Of a stretch of 53,841 nucleotides of DNA, positions 41,663 to 49,845 are shown one piece after another. A program made the position numbers and the translations under genes. The DNA comes from UMGS1590 sp963558655. Lineage in GTDB: Bacteria; Bacillota; Peptococcia; Peptococcales; Peptococcaceae. The stretch is from positions 1 through 53,841 of the forward strand of contig CAUWHJ010000021.1 in assembly GCA_963558655.1 (NCBI GenBank), in the 5' to 3' direction. Each line of letters begins with the position of its first letter. The stretch's first letter is position 1. The notes beneath the pieces are model-generated. The model was not told the origin of the DNA and did no database searches. It saw nothing but the letters and a program-made list of their open reading frames with translations.

Positions 41663-42289
41663 ATGATAGAAGCAAAAGATGTGACCTATTGTTATCGTAA
41701 GCATAGTAAGCCTGTGCTTGATGGTATCAGTGCCTCATTTGATGAGCGTTGCTTTTATGCCATTGTTGGTGCCAGTGGTAGTGGCAAAACGACATTACTT
41801 TCGCTTTTAGCTGGGTTGGATGAGCCTACTCAGGGAAAAATTTTATATGATGGCATAGACATTCGCTCAACGGGGCTTCATGCTCATCGTCGCTGTCATG
41901 TATCGCTCGTTTTTCAGAATTACAACCTTATTGATTATCTCACGGCTGAAGAAAATGTGCGTCTTAGTGGTGATGGCGATGTGCAAGCCTTGCTTGCTGA
42001 AGTGGGGCTTTCGCCGGAATTTGCAAAACGCGGCGTGCTTCATCTTTCTGGTGGTCAACAACAGCGCGTTGCTATTGCTCGCGCTTTAGCAAGCCCGGCA
42101 CGTGTACTTCTTGCTGATGAACCGACTGGTAACCTTGATGAAACCACTGCCAATGGTATTATCAAGCTTTTAGACCATACAGCCCACGACCTTGGAAAGT
42201 GTGTCATCGCTGTCACGCATAGTGCTCAGCTTGCAAATGCTGCGGACAGCGTTCTACGTTTAGAAAACGGGCGACTTGTGCAGCAATAA
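41663..42289 (+). CDS. ABC transporter ATPase (module 3)
   Basis: 208 aa, compact. Walker A GASGSGKTT, Q loop FQNYNLID, signature LSGGQQQRV, Walker B VLLADEPTGNLD, H loop VTHS. MacB/LolD clade. It is the last gene of its operon, after the permeases, whereas in modules 1 and 2 the ATPase comes first. ATG 41663 has AGGAGG before it; the frame is open back to 41642 inside the permease B gene, but without support. Confidence 0.92.
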   Translation: MIEAKDVTYCYRKHSKPVLDGISASFDERCFYAIVGASGSGKTTLLSLLAGLDEPTQGKILYDGIDIRSTGLHAHRRCHVSLVFQNYNLIDYLTAEENVRLSGDGDVQALLAEVGLSPEFAKRGVLHLSGGQQQRVAIARALASPARVLLADEPTGNLDETTANGIIKLLDHTAHDLGKCVIAVTHSAQLANAADSVLRLENGRLVQQ

Positions 42290-42296
42290 AATAAAG

Positions 42297-42360
42297 AAAA
42301 TCCCGGAGAAAATGGTCAGAGCCTTTAAAAAGGCAATGATGATTTTCTCTGGGATTTTTT
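42297..42360. terminator. Bidirectional terminator between module 3 and phnF
   Basis: A 17-bp stem with one G-U pair (42297-42313 with 42342-42358); the loop holds a second hairpin GCCTTT/AAAGGC. It ends in T6 on the plus strand and has an A-run on the left. It lies between converging genes. Confidence 0.88.
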
Positions 42361-42364
42361 ATTT

Positions 42365-43075
42365 TCAGCCCATCTCAAAAATAAAGCGGTCGCTACGATA
42401 GACGGTGCGTGCTATTTCCACGATGGCTCCGCTTTGTTGATCAAAGCATTTGCAGGTGAGGACAAGACAATTGGCATATCCTTGAAGATCGAGCAGTGCG
42501 CGCTCTTTTTTGCTGGGCGCAGTGACGGCAAGTTGGGTGTTTTCGGTTTTAAGGTCGGTGTAACCACAGGCATGGAGATAATCATAGACGGAACTGATGG
42601 TGGGGCCATCTTGAGAAATGGTAGGAAAAAGCTGTTCCGGCAAGTAACTGATGTGAATGGCAGCGGGTTCGCTGTTTATGATGCGCAGGCGGCTGATTTT
42701 GTAGACCGGTTCATCGTAGGGAATATTAAGCATAGTGTGAATGAGAGAACCGCCGCTGATTTGCTTACAGCTAATGGTTTTGCTTTGATAATCAAGGCCC
42801 ATACTCGTCATTTTGTGGGAGAAGCTATCATCGTTCATGAGGAGCCGAATGCGTTTGCGTTTACCGGAGAAAAAACTGCCATAACCTTGCATTGCGTAGA
42901 TATAACCCATCTCTTTAAGGCGTGCGTAGGCTTTGCGAATTTCAGAGCGCGGGACTTGGAAACGTGCGGCCATTTTGTTTTCGCTGGGCATTTTTTCGTC
43001 TTTAGCGTATTTGTTGTGCTGAAATTCATTGATGAGCACGTCAACAATGCTTTCCCAATTCCATTTTTTTGGCAT
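42365..43075 (-). CDS. phnF: GntR/HutC-family regulator of phosphonate use, PhnF-like
   Basis: 236 aa. N-terminal GntR winged helix (KMPSENKMAARFQVPRSEIRKAYARLKEMGYIYAMQGYGSFF) and a C-terminal UTRA effector domain (about 75-236: YKISRLRIINSEPAAIHISYLP). PhnF proteins repress C-P lyase genes until a phosphonate or phosphate signal appears. The gene diverges from phnG, the usual context. Start ATG 43075 follows AAGGAAG; TATAAT on the minus strand (43116-43111), with TG one base ahead, is its probable -10 box. Confidence 0.88.
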   Translation of the reverse strand: MPKKWNWESIVDVLINEFQHNKYAKDEKMPSENKMAARFQVPRSEIRKAYARLKEMGYIYAMQGYGSFFSGKRKRIRLLMNDDSFSHKMTSMGLDYQSKTISCKQISGGSLIHTMLNIPYDEPVYKISRLRIINSEPAAIHISYLPEQLFPTISQDGPTISSVYDYLHACGYTDLKTENTQLAVTAPSKKERALLDLQGYANCLVLTCKCFDQQSGAIVEIARTVYRSDRFIFEMG

Positions 43076-43110
43076 AGTATCTTCCTTTTGTGTATTGATT
43101 GTTCATGTTG

Positions 43111-43232
43111 ATTATAACAAAGGTATTGGATTCATGAAAGATAAAGACGCTGGTTTTACAAAGGTTTAACCTGGGCAAGTTGGCAACTTTAAATTGACCC
43201 TTTAATATGATGAACGTACCGGAGAACTCCGG
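43111..43232. promoter_or_regulatory. Divergent phnF-phnG control region with three palindromes
   Basis: On the minus strand TGTTATAAT (ending at 43111) is an extended -10 for phnF. Toward phnG lie three inverted repeats: AGGTT-T-AACCT (43162-43172), AAGTTG-G-CAACTT (43177-43189) and CCGGAG-AA-CTCCGG (43219-43232). TATGAT (43206-43211) is the best -10 for phnG, without a good -35. The first two palindromes, 16 bp apart centre to centre, are candidates for PhnF dimers. The third would form a hairpin in the leader. Confidence 0.5.
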
Positions 43233-43255
43233 AAGAACAGGAGGCTATCAAAAAA

Positions 43256-43681
43256 ATGAACAGACGTGAACGGTCTGCGATTCTGGCAGCGGCTTCTAGT
43301 GATGAAGTGAAACACATTGCTCAGGCCATCCAGGAACGCCACGATATTCAAATCTTAAAAGAGCCACAGAAAACGCTGGTGATGGTCAAGGTACGTGAAT
43401 CGGTGAAACGCTCGCTGTTTTATTTAGGTGAGGTGTTGGCGACAGAATCCATGGTTGTTGTTGACGGCGCCAAAGGGGCAAGCGTGATTGCTGGAGCTGA
43501 TTTTGAAAAATGCATCGCGGCAGCGGTGATTGATGGTTATTTTAACTTGCACCAGGCAGAAGGAAAAGATGCGATTGTGCAGGAAATCCTTAAACTGAAA
43601 ACAGCACAAGAACAGGCGCGAGAAACTTTAAATCGTGAGCTGCGCCGTTCACAAGTGAACTTTAATGTGATGGGAGAATGA
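43256..43681 (+). CDS. phnG: C-P lyase core subunit PhnG
   Basis: 141 aa, normal length. PhnG with PhnI, PhnH and PhnJ forms the C-P lyase core; together with PhnI, PhnH and PhnL it couples a phosphonate to ATP to give ribose 1-phosphonate 5-triphosphate and adenine. Family features: N-terminal RRERSAILAAA, VMVKVRESVKRSLFYLGEVLATE. AGGAGG lies ahead of ATG 43256. First gene of the phn operon; its stop overlaps the phnH start as ATGA. Confidence 0.94.
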   Translation: MNRRERSAILAAASSDEVKHIAQAIQERHDIQILKEPQKTLVMVKVRESVKRSLFYLGEVLATESMVVVDGAKGASVIAGADFEKCIAAAVIDGYFNLHQAEGKDAIVQEILKLKTAQEQARETLNRELRRSQVNFNVMGE

Positions 43682-44277
43682 GCATGCTGCAAACAATGCG
43701 ATCGGTTTATGAATTTGATTTTGTCCATGACGGACAAAAAGTTTTTCGCGCGCTCTTAGAGGCCATGGCTAATCCGGGCAGAATTTGTGATATTAGTTCA
43801 GAAGCGCATCATTTTGCAGGCGACCAGTGTGTGTTATTGGCCCTCGGCTGTACGCTTCTCGATAACGAGGAAAAAATGTATGTTGAAAAAAATCGTCATC
43901 TCGCAGAAGAATTGCACAGTTTGACGCTCTCGCGAGAAACGTCGTTAGAAGAAGCTGATTTTGTTTTTCTTTCATCGGAGCTTAACATGGGTACGCTGGA
44001 GCAGGTTTTTTCTCATGCTAAACATGGAAGCTACGCTGACCCGCATACATCGGCAACGGTTATTCTCTTTACGCCTGAAATTGAAGGGGAAACGGTTCTG
44101 ACACTTTCTGGTCCCGGAATTGACAGTGAGCGTTCGCTTTTTACGAACGCTTATGTGAAAAATGTGGTCGAATGTATGAATAAATTGGCCATTGAATATC
44201 CGTTGGGGATTGATCTGATTTTTTGTGATGCAAAAGGACAGTTGTTGGCTGTACCTCGGTTGATCAAGGTGTGCTAA
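43678..44277 (+). CDS. phnH: C-P lyase core subunit PhnH
   Basis: 199 aa. FDFVHDGQKVFRALLEAMANPGRI near the start is the PhnH signature; the PLP-transferase-like fold without PLP is known for the family. Also seen: LTLSGPGI and YPLGIDLIFCD near the end. Overlaps phnG by 4 bases (a second ATG at 43684 is possible) and is followed by phnI after 12 bases. Confidence 0.94.
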   Translation: MSMLQTMRSVYEFDFVHDGQKVFRALLEAMANPGRICDISSEAHHFAGDQCVLLALGCTLLDNEEKMYVEKNRHLAEELHSLTLSRETSLEEADFVFLSSELNMGTLEQVFSHAKHGSYADPHTSATVILFTPEIEGETVLTLSGPGIDSERSLFTNAYVKNVVECMNKLAIEYPLGIDLIFCDAKGQLLAVPRLIKVC

Positions 44278-44289
44278 AGGAGGGGAAGC

Positions 44290-45360
44290 ATGGCATATGT
44301 AGCAGTTACAGGTGGCGGAGAGGCCATAGAACAATCCTTAAGATTGTTGGAGATTTTTCGCAAAAGTGGCGAGGACATTAGTATTTCATGTATTAAAGAA
44401 AACATGGGACTTCTCGTTGATAAGATTATGAGCGAGGCGGGCTTTTATTCACGAGGTTATGCAGCGTTAGCGTTAAAACAATGCGAGGGTAGTGTAGAAG
44501 AGGCGGTGTTTCTTTTGCGCGCTTATCGCTCAACGTTGCCACGTAATTATTACTCCAATACTGTAGAGACAGGAGATATGCGTCTGATTCGTCGTATTTC
44601 TGCGGCCTTCAAAGACATTCCAGGTGGCCAGATTTTGGGACCAACGTATGATTATTCGCATCGTTTGCTTGATTTTTCACTTTTTGATGACAGCAAATGT
44701 GATGAGGTTCAAGAGGAGAGCTTTGAGGTGTCGGAGGAGTTGTCGGGTGAAGACATTTACTGTGGTCGTGTGACTGATTTGCTCAGAGACGAGGGTGTGA
44801 TGGAGACTGTGGCAGATGATGATACGCCGCCTTTTGATGTTACAAGTAATTTATTGACGTTTCCCGCTCCACGTAGTGCTCGGTTACAAACCTTTGCTCG
44901 CAGTGATGCCGGTTTTCTAGGTGGTATCGCTTACAGTTCGATGCGTGGTTATGGTGCGGTGCATCCAACAGTAGCAGAGCTGCGTAGTGGGTATGTTGAA
45001 GTGTGTGTGCCTTATGTGCTGGATGAGAAAGAGGAGCTTTGTATTGGTGAAATCTTTGTGACAGAGGTGGAGGCGCTAGTACCATCGCACACGGAAACCG
45101 ATGAGGAATTTGCCAAGATGACTTTTTCTGGCGGCTATGGCCTCATTTTTGGCCGTAATGAAAATAAAGCCATTGCTATGGCTATCGCAGATGCCAGCTT
45201 GGAAACCAGTGGTGATACACCATCACAAGACGAAGAGTTTGTGCTTACACATGGTGATTGTTTGGAAATGAGTGGTTTTATTTCTCATCTTAAACTTCCT
45301 CATTATGTGACTTTCCAATCTAGTTTGGATCGTGTGCGCGCCAAAGGAGGTCAAGAATGA
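44290..45360 (+). CDS. phnI: C-P lyase core subunit PhnI (nucleosidase component)
   Basis: 356 aa. Starts MAYVAVTGGGEAIEQS as PhnI proteins do; also LALKQCEGSVEEAVFLLRAYRSTLPR and GAVHPTVAELRSGYVEV. PhnI alone can act as a purine nucleosidase and in the complex displaces adenine with the phosphonate. AGGAGGGG is in front. The end overlaps phnJ as ATGA. Confidence 0.95.
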   Translation: MAYVAVTGGGEAIEQSLRLLEIFRKSGEDISISCIKENMGLLVDKIMSEAGFYSRGYAALALKQCEGSVEEAVFLLRAYRSTLPRNYYSNTVETGDMRLIRRISAAFKDIPGGQILGPTYDYSHRLLDFSLFDDSKCDEVQEESFEVSEELSGEDIYCGRVTDLLRDEGVMETVADDDTPPFDVTSNLLTFPAPRSARLQTFARSDAGFLGGIAYSSMRGYGAVHPTVAELRSGYVEVCVPYVLDEKEELCIGEIFVTEVEALVPSHTETDEEFAKMTFSGGYGLIFGRNENKAIAMAIADASLETSGDTPSQDEEFVLTHGDCLEMSGFISHLKLPHYVTFQSSLDRVRAKGGQE

Positions 45361-46217
45361 TCGATCAGAACCATTATAATTTTGCTTTTCTTGATGAAGG
45401 GTCTAAACGTGAAATCCGTCGTAGCATTTTGAAAGCGGTAGCGATTCCCGGCTATCAGGTACCGTTTGGTTCGCGTGAATTGCCTATTGGTCGTGGCTGG
45501 GGGACTGGCGGCATTCAAATCACCCTTTCTATCATCGGAAAGGATGATGTACTTAAAGTGATCGACCAAGGCAATGATGATTCGGTCAATGCAGTGAATA
45601 TCAAAAAACTTGTCGGTGCGTGCACAGATGTGGCCATCACTACGGATTCTGAAGAGGCTACAATTATCCAAAGCCGCCATCGTATTCCAGAGATTCCGAT
45701 GCGCAACGATCAAATCCTTGTGCTTCAAGTACCAACACCAGAACCGCTGCGTATTGTAGAGGCGCGTGAATCTGTGACTAAGAAAATGCATGCGGAAGCA
45801 GAATACAGTGGTATGTGGCTGGCGCTTTTTGAAGATTTGACACAGTATGGAAAAATCAATATTAGCTCTGAATATCCAGTGATGGTTGAGGATCGCTATC
45901 TCATGAATCCAAGCCCGATTCCACGTTATGATAACTGGAAATTGAATGATAGTGACACTCTTTATCTTTTTGGTGCAGGGCGCGAAAAGAAAATCTATGC
46001 GGTGCCACCGCATACAAAGGTGGTTTCTCTGTGCTTTGATGACGTACCTTTTGAAACAGAAGATTTCACTGGAAAACGTTGCCGCTTTTGCGGCGCAACC
46101 GGCGTCTATCTGGATGAATTGATTGATGAAGCAACCGGCGAAAAGGTTTATGAGTGCAACGATACAGGCTATTGCCGTGCGCGTCGTGCACGACAAGCAG
46201 AGGGAGGTGAAGCGTAA
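45357..46217 (+). CDS. phnJ: C-P lyase radical SAM enzyme PhnJ
   Basis: 286 aa. The enzyme that breaks the C-P bond of ribose-1-phosphonate-5-phosphate by a radical route, releasing the alkane and a 1,2-cyclic ribose phosphate. C242, C245, C267 and C273 reproduce the PhnJ arrangement CxxC-21-C-5-C, offset by one from E. coli, and G32 (IPGYQVPFGSRE) is the expected glycyl radical site. RGWGTGGIQ and FGAGREKKIYAVPP are also conserved. All key residues intact. Confidence 0.97.
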   Translation: MIDQNHYNFAFLDEGSKREIRRSILKAVAIPGYQVPFGSRELPIGRGWGTGGIQITLSIIGKDDVLKVIDQGNDDSVNAVNIKKLVGACTDVAITTDSEEATIIQSRHRIPEIPMRNDQILVLQVPTPEPLRIVEARESVTKKMHAEAEYSGMWLALFEDLTQYGKINISSEYPVMVEDRYLMNPSPIPRYDNWKLNDSDTLYLFGAGREKKIYAVPPHTKVVSLCFDDVPFETEDFTGKRCRFCGATGVYLDELIDEATGEKVYECNDTGYCRARRARQAEGGEA

Positions 46218-46218
46218 G

Positions 46219-47049
46219 ATGGAAGAACCTATCCTTCGTTTGGATCATCTCGTGGTTCGCTACGGAAAAACCTGTGAGTATTGCCGAAACGGCGGAGCAC
46301 TTGTAAAAAATACTTGTCCGCATTGTAAAACGGTATGGGCGTGCAATGATGTGAATATTCAGCTTTACGAAGGCGAGATTTTGGGCATTGTCGGAGAAAG
46401 TGGCAGTGGCAAGTCAACACTTATGAAAAGCCTTTATTTTGATTTTCCGATCACTTCTGGGGAAGGCTATCTGCGTGACTTCAAAGGTGGTGAAGAAAAT
46501 ATTTTTGAACAGAGTTTGCAGCAAAAGAAGTACATCCGCAATCACATTATGGGGATGGTGTATCAAAATCCTGTGTTGGGATTACGCATGGATTATTCCA
46601 GCGCTGGTAATATTGCTGAGAAATTGATTGCTGCTGGTTCAAGAGATTATGGCGGCATGAATAAGCGTGTGGCGGAGCTGCTTGATGCAGTGGAGATTTT
46701 ACAAGAGCGAAAAAAAGAACCGCCAAAACATTTTAGTGGCGGTATGCAGCAACGTGTGCAAATTTCAAAAGCCTTGGCGAACAATCCAGCGGTACTGCTT
46801 TTGGATGAGGTAACTACTGGACTTGATCTTTCTGTGCAGGCACGGGTGTTGGAATTGATTCGTAAGATTCGACAGCAATTTAATATTTCTATAATGCTCG
46901 TTTCTCACGATCTTGCGGTTATTCGTATGTTAGCAGATCGTACCATCGTTATGCTTGATGGACGTATTATTGAACAGGGAATTACCGATCAGATCCTTGA
47001 TGATCCACAGGCACCCTATACACAGCAACTGGTACATTCACTGCTTTAA
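46219..47049 (+). CDS. phnK: C-P lyase ATP-binding protein PhnK with zinc-ribbon-like insert
   Basis: 276 aa. ABC-type ATPase that docks on the C-P lyase core: Walker A GESGSGKST (59-67), YQNPVLGLR, signature FSGGMQQRV, Walker B LLLDEVTTGLD. Between the first strand and Walker A is an insert with C19, C22, C33 and C36 (TCEYC, TCPHC), a likely zinc ribbon that E. coli PhnK lacks. Position 4 of Walker B-D loop reads DEVT rather than DEPT. ATG 46219 follows GGAGGTGA one base after phnJ; an in-frame start at 46123 would overlap phnJ and is rejected. Confidence 0.94.
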   Translation: MEEPILRLDHLVVRYGKTCEYCRNGGALVKNTCPHCKTVWACNDVNIQLYEGEILGIVGESGSGKSTLMKSLYFDFPITSGEGYLRDFKGGEENIFEQSLQQKKYIRNHIMGMVYQNPVLGLRMDYSSAGNIAEKLIAAGSRDYGGMNKRVAELLDAVEILQERKKEPPKHFSGGMQQRVQISKALANNPAVLLLDEVTTGLDLSVQARVLELIRKIRQQFNISIMLVSHDLAVIRMLADRTIVMLDGRIIEQGITDQILDDPQAPYTQQLVHSLL

Positions 47050-47064
47050 TCAATGGAGGAAATC

Positions 47065-48318
47065 ATGCAGACAATATTACGCAATGGCACCTTGGTTTTA
47101 GCCGATGAGGTGCGCGAACATACAAGCCTTGTCATCGATGGGCAGCAAATCGTAGACATTTGTTCAAATGAAGAGGCGGAGCACTATACAGGAGATTGTG
47201 TGGAGCTTGATGGCAAGGTGGTCATGCCGGGGATGATAGACATTCATTCGGATATGATTGAAAACTTCATCCAGCCACGCAGTACAGCCATCATGGATTT
47301 TGAGATGGGATTGCGTGAAGCAGAACGTGTGATTGCTGAATGTGGTATTACGACGATGTTTCATTCCATTTCTATGTATCGTGATGGTACTTGGGATGTC
47401 AAAGAAATTCGTCAGGCTCCGCAGGTCAAACGTTTGGCAGCGCTCGTTGATCGCTATCAGCATGGCAGACGCTTGATTCGTCATCGTTATCATTTGCGTT
47501 ACGAGATTGATAATCTAGCCTGCTATGACGATGTGATGCAGATGATAGAAGCTGGTTATGTGGATTTGCTTTCATTTATGGATCATACACCAGGGCAAGG
47601 ACAATATAAAAATTTGGATATTTATCGTAGACACCAACCAAATGAAGGGAAGAATCTTTCGGATGAGGCTTTTGCAGCCTTGGTGGAGCGAGAAAAAAGC
47701 AAAGATGTGGTTTCCTTTGAAGGCTTGAAGGCGCTTGCAGATTGTGCGAAGGCGCATGGTATTGCTATCGCCAGTCATGATGATGATACCGTTGAAAAAT
47801 TGGCTGTCAATCAAGCACTTGGTGTACGTATCAGTGAATTTCCAATCACGCTTGATGTGGCAAAAGAAGCTTGTGCTCGGGGCTTTATGACGGTGCTTGG
47901 TGCACCAAACATTTTGCTTGGTGGTTCTCACTCCGGCAATCTTTCTGCACTTGATGCGATTCGGACGAATGCTGCCAGTGTTTTGGTGTCGGATTACTAT
48001 CCTCAGGCATTGTTGCACGCTGTCTTTTGGTTACAGCGTGAGGCTGGGCTTCCGCTTTGGCAGGCAGCTCGCTTTGTTACATTGAATCCAGCTTGCGCTG
48101 TGGGTATGGACGATCGTATTGGCTCATTGGAATGTGGTAAACAGGCGGATTTGATCGTTGTAGATGCGAAAGGCAGCATGCCGCTTCTTGAACAGGTTTA
48201 TGTGGCAGGACGACGTATCCTTGATTATAGCTATCGTGATGAAGATATGGGAGGGAGTGTGTCAGATGGCAACCATCTTGTCCATAAGAAATCTGTCCAA
48301 ACAATTCTATCTGCATGA
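47065..48318 (+). CDS. phnM: Ribose 1-methylphosphonate 5-triphosphate diphosphatase PhnM
   Basis: 417 aa amidohydrolase-fold enzyme that removes diphosphate from ribose 1-phosphonate 5-triphosphate before PhnJ acts. Metal sites are visible: DIHSDMIENFIQPR, GITTMFHS, FMDHTPGQGQ, ASHDDDT and the C-terminal IGSLECGKQADLIVVDA. ATG 47065 after GGAGGAA. In E. coli phnM follows phnL; here it comes first and its end overlaps phnL by 53 bases. Confidence 0.95.
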   Translation: MQTILRNGTLVLADEVREHTSLVIDGQQIVDICSNEEAEHYTGDCVELDGKVVMPGMIDIHSDMIENFIQPRSTAIMDFEMGLREAERVIAECGITTMFHSISMYRDGTWDVKEIRQAPQVKRLAALVDRYQHGRRLIRHRYHLRYEIDNLACYDDVMQMIEAGYVDLLSFMDHTPGQGQYKNLDIYRRHQPNEGKNLSDEAFAALVEREKSKDVVSFEGLKALADCAKAHGIAIASHDDDTVEKLAVNQALGVRISEFPITLDVAKEACARGFMTVLGAPNILLGGSHSGNLSALDAIRTNAASVLVSDYYPQALLHAVFWLQREAGLPLWQAARFVTLNPACAVGMDDRIGSLECGKQADLIVVDAKGSMPLLEQVYVAGRRILDYSYRDEDMGGSVSDGNHLVHKKSVQTILSA

Positions 48319-48979
48319 ACAACAACAGGAAATAAAAAGTTGTCGAGATATTTCGTTTGATTTGGAAAAAGGCGATTTTATTGGAATTGTCGGTACTTCT
48401 GGCGCAGGTAAGTCAACCATTTTGCGTTGCATTTATCGCACCTATCTTGCAAGCACTGGTAGCGTGATGTACGATTCGCTGTCTTATGGCAAGTTGGATC
48501 TTGTGACAGCCACAGAACGCCAGATCATCTATCTGCGTAAAGTAGAGATCGGTTATGTGTCGCAGTTCTTGACAATTTTACCGCGTACTACCGCCAAACA
48601 GCATGTGATCAATGGCGCTCTTGATGCTGGCTTTAGTTATAATGAAGCATTACGCAAGGCTGAAGAAATGCTGCAGTATTTTAAGCTCAATGAAAGCCTT
48701 TGGGATATTTATCCAAATACGTTTTCTGGTGGTGAAAAGCTGCGTCTCAATCTTGCTCATGCGATGGTTAAAGCGCCGCGATTGTTGCTGCTTGATGAGC
48801 CAACAGCATCGTTGGATAACAGCACCAAGCTATTGGTGAAAGATCTCTTATTAAAACTTAAACAAGAAGGCACTTCAATGATTGGCATTTTTCATGACCT
48901 AGAATTTATGGAAGGCCTGTGTGACCGTGTTTATAATATTTCGGCAGGTACTTTCTTAAATGATAAGGAGGCCATGTGA
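48266..48979 (+). CDS. phnL: C-P lyase ATP-binding protein PhnL
   Basis: 237 aa. ABC-type ATPase essential in C-P lyase action: Walker A GTSGAGKST, QFLTILPRTTA, signature FSGGEKLRL, Walker B LLLDEPTASLD, FHD as H loop. I choose ATG 48266, behind GGGAGGGAG (48249-48257); the N-terminus MATILSIRNLSKQFYLH fits the family. This puts the start 53 bases inside phnM. The longer frame from 48164 adds a part without homology. Confidence 0.93.
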   Translation: MATILSIRNLSKQFYLHEQQQEIKSCRDISFDLEKGDFIGIVGTSGAGKSTILRCIYRTYLASTGSVMYDSLSYGKLDLVTATERQIIYLRKVEIGYVSQFLTILPRTTAKQHVINGALDAGFSYNEALRKAEEMLQYFKLNESLWDIYPNTFSGGEKLRLNLAHAMVKAPRLLLLDEPTASLDNSTKLLVKDLLLKLKQEGTSMIGIFHDLEFMEGLCDRVYNISAGTFLNDKEAM

Positions 48980-48981
48980 AT

Positions 48982-49788
48982 ATGTTGGCAGATTTGCATA
49001 TCCACAGCAACGTTTCTGATGGCAGTTTTTCTGCGGAAGACATCCTGGCTCAGGCAAAGAGCATCGACCTTACTCATATAGCGTTCACCGATCATGACAC
49101 AACGGAACTGTCACAAGCTCATAAAGCGCTTGCTGAATCGTATGGCTTTTTCGCTGTGACGGGGATTGAGATGAGTGCCTATGATTATAAAAACAACCGG
49201 AAAGTACATATTTTGGGCTATAACTATACTGGGACAAAAGCGATTGAGGCCATTGGTGCTGAAACTTTGCGCAAACGGCACACTAATTGTTTGAAACAAA
49301 TAGCTGTTTTGAATGAACTTGGCTATCAGGTGTCTGTCGAAGAAGTAGCCCAGTTGGCAGGACGTTGCATCTATAAACAACATATCCTTGATTATTTGCT
49401 GCAAAGCGGTCAAAGTGCAATGCTTTTTGGCGATATTTACCAACGTATCTTTAAAAATGGCGGCCCTTGTGATTTCGACATCGCTTATCCGGCGGTTGAG
49501 AATTGCATTCAAGCCATTAAAGCGGATGGCGGGGTAGCGGTGTTGGCGCATCCAGGACAACTTGACAGTTATGCTGCGTTGCCACGTTTGGTTGATGTTG
49601 GGTTAGATGGCATTGAATATAACCATCCTTCGCATTGTGAGATAGACAAACAAAAAGTCGTTTTTCTCGCTGAAAAATATGGACTTTTTATGACAGGCGG
49701 TAGTGATTTTCATGGACGCTATGAGCGTGTAGCAGCAGCTCTGGGCGCTTATCCGGCACCTGAAAACTGTGGCACTCTCTTTGCATGA
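48982..49788 (+). CDS. phnPP: PHP-family cyclic ribose phosphate phosphodiesterase (PhnPP-like)
   Basis: 268 aa. PHP metal motifs: H6-x-H8 (DLHIHS), D37-H38-D39 (FTDHDT), GIEMSAY, LAHPGQ and GGSDFHGR. A PHP enzyme of Eggerthella lenta is known to hydrolyse 5-phosphoribosyl 1,2-cyclic phosphate in two steps to ribose 5-phosphate and phosphate. The position right after phnL, with no phnP or phnN in the operon, suggests the same job here. ATG 48982 is nine bases after AAGGAGG; GTG 48976 is too close. Function is inferred from family and context. Confidence 0.85.
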   Translation: MLADLHIHSNVSDGSFSAEDILAQAKSIDLTHIAFTDHDTTELSQAHKALAESYGFFAVTGIEMSAYDYKNNRKVHILGYNYTGTKAIEAIGAETLRKRHTNCLKQIAVLNELGYQVSVEEVAQLAGRCIYKQHILDYLLQSGQSAMLFGDIYQRIFKNGGPCDFDIAYPAVENCIQAIKADGGVAVLAHPGQLDSYAALPRLVDVGLDGIEYNHPSHCEIDKQKVVFLAEKYGLFMTGGSDFHGRYERVAAALGAYPAPENCGTLFA

Positions 49789-49845
49789 GGATGGATGACG
49801 ATAGAGCTACAATAATACTGGAATTTGGGAAAATGGAGGAAAACA

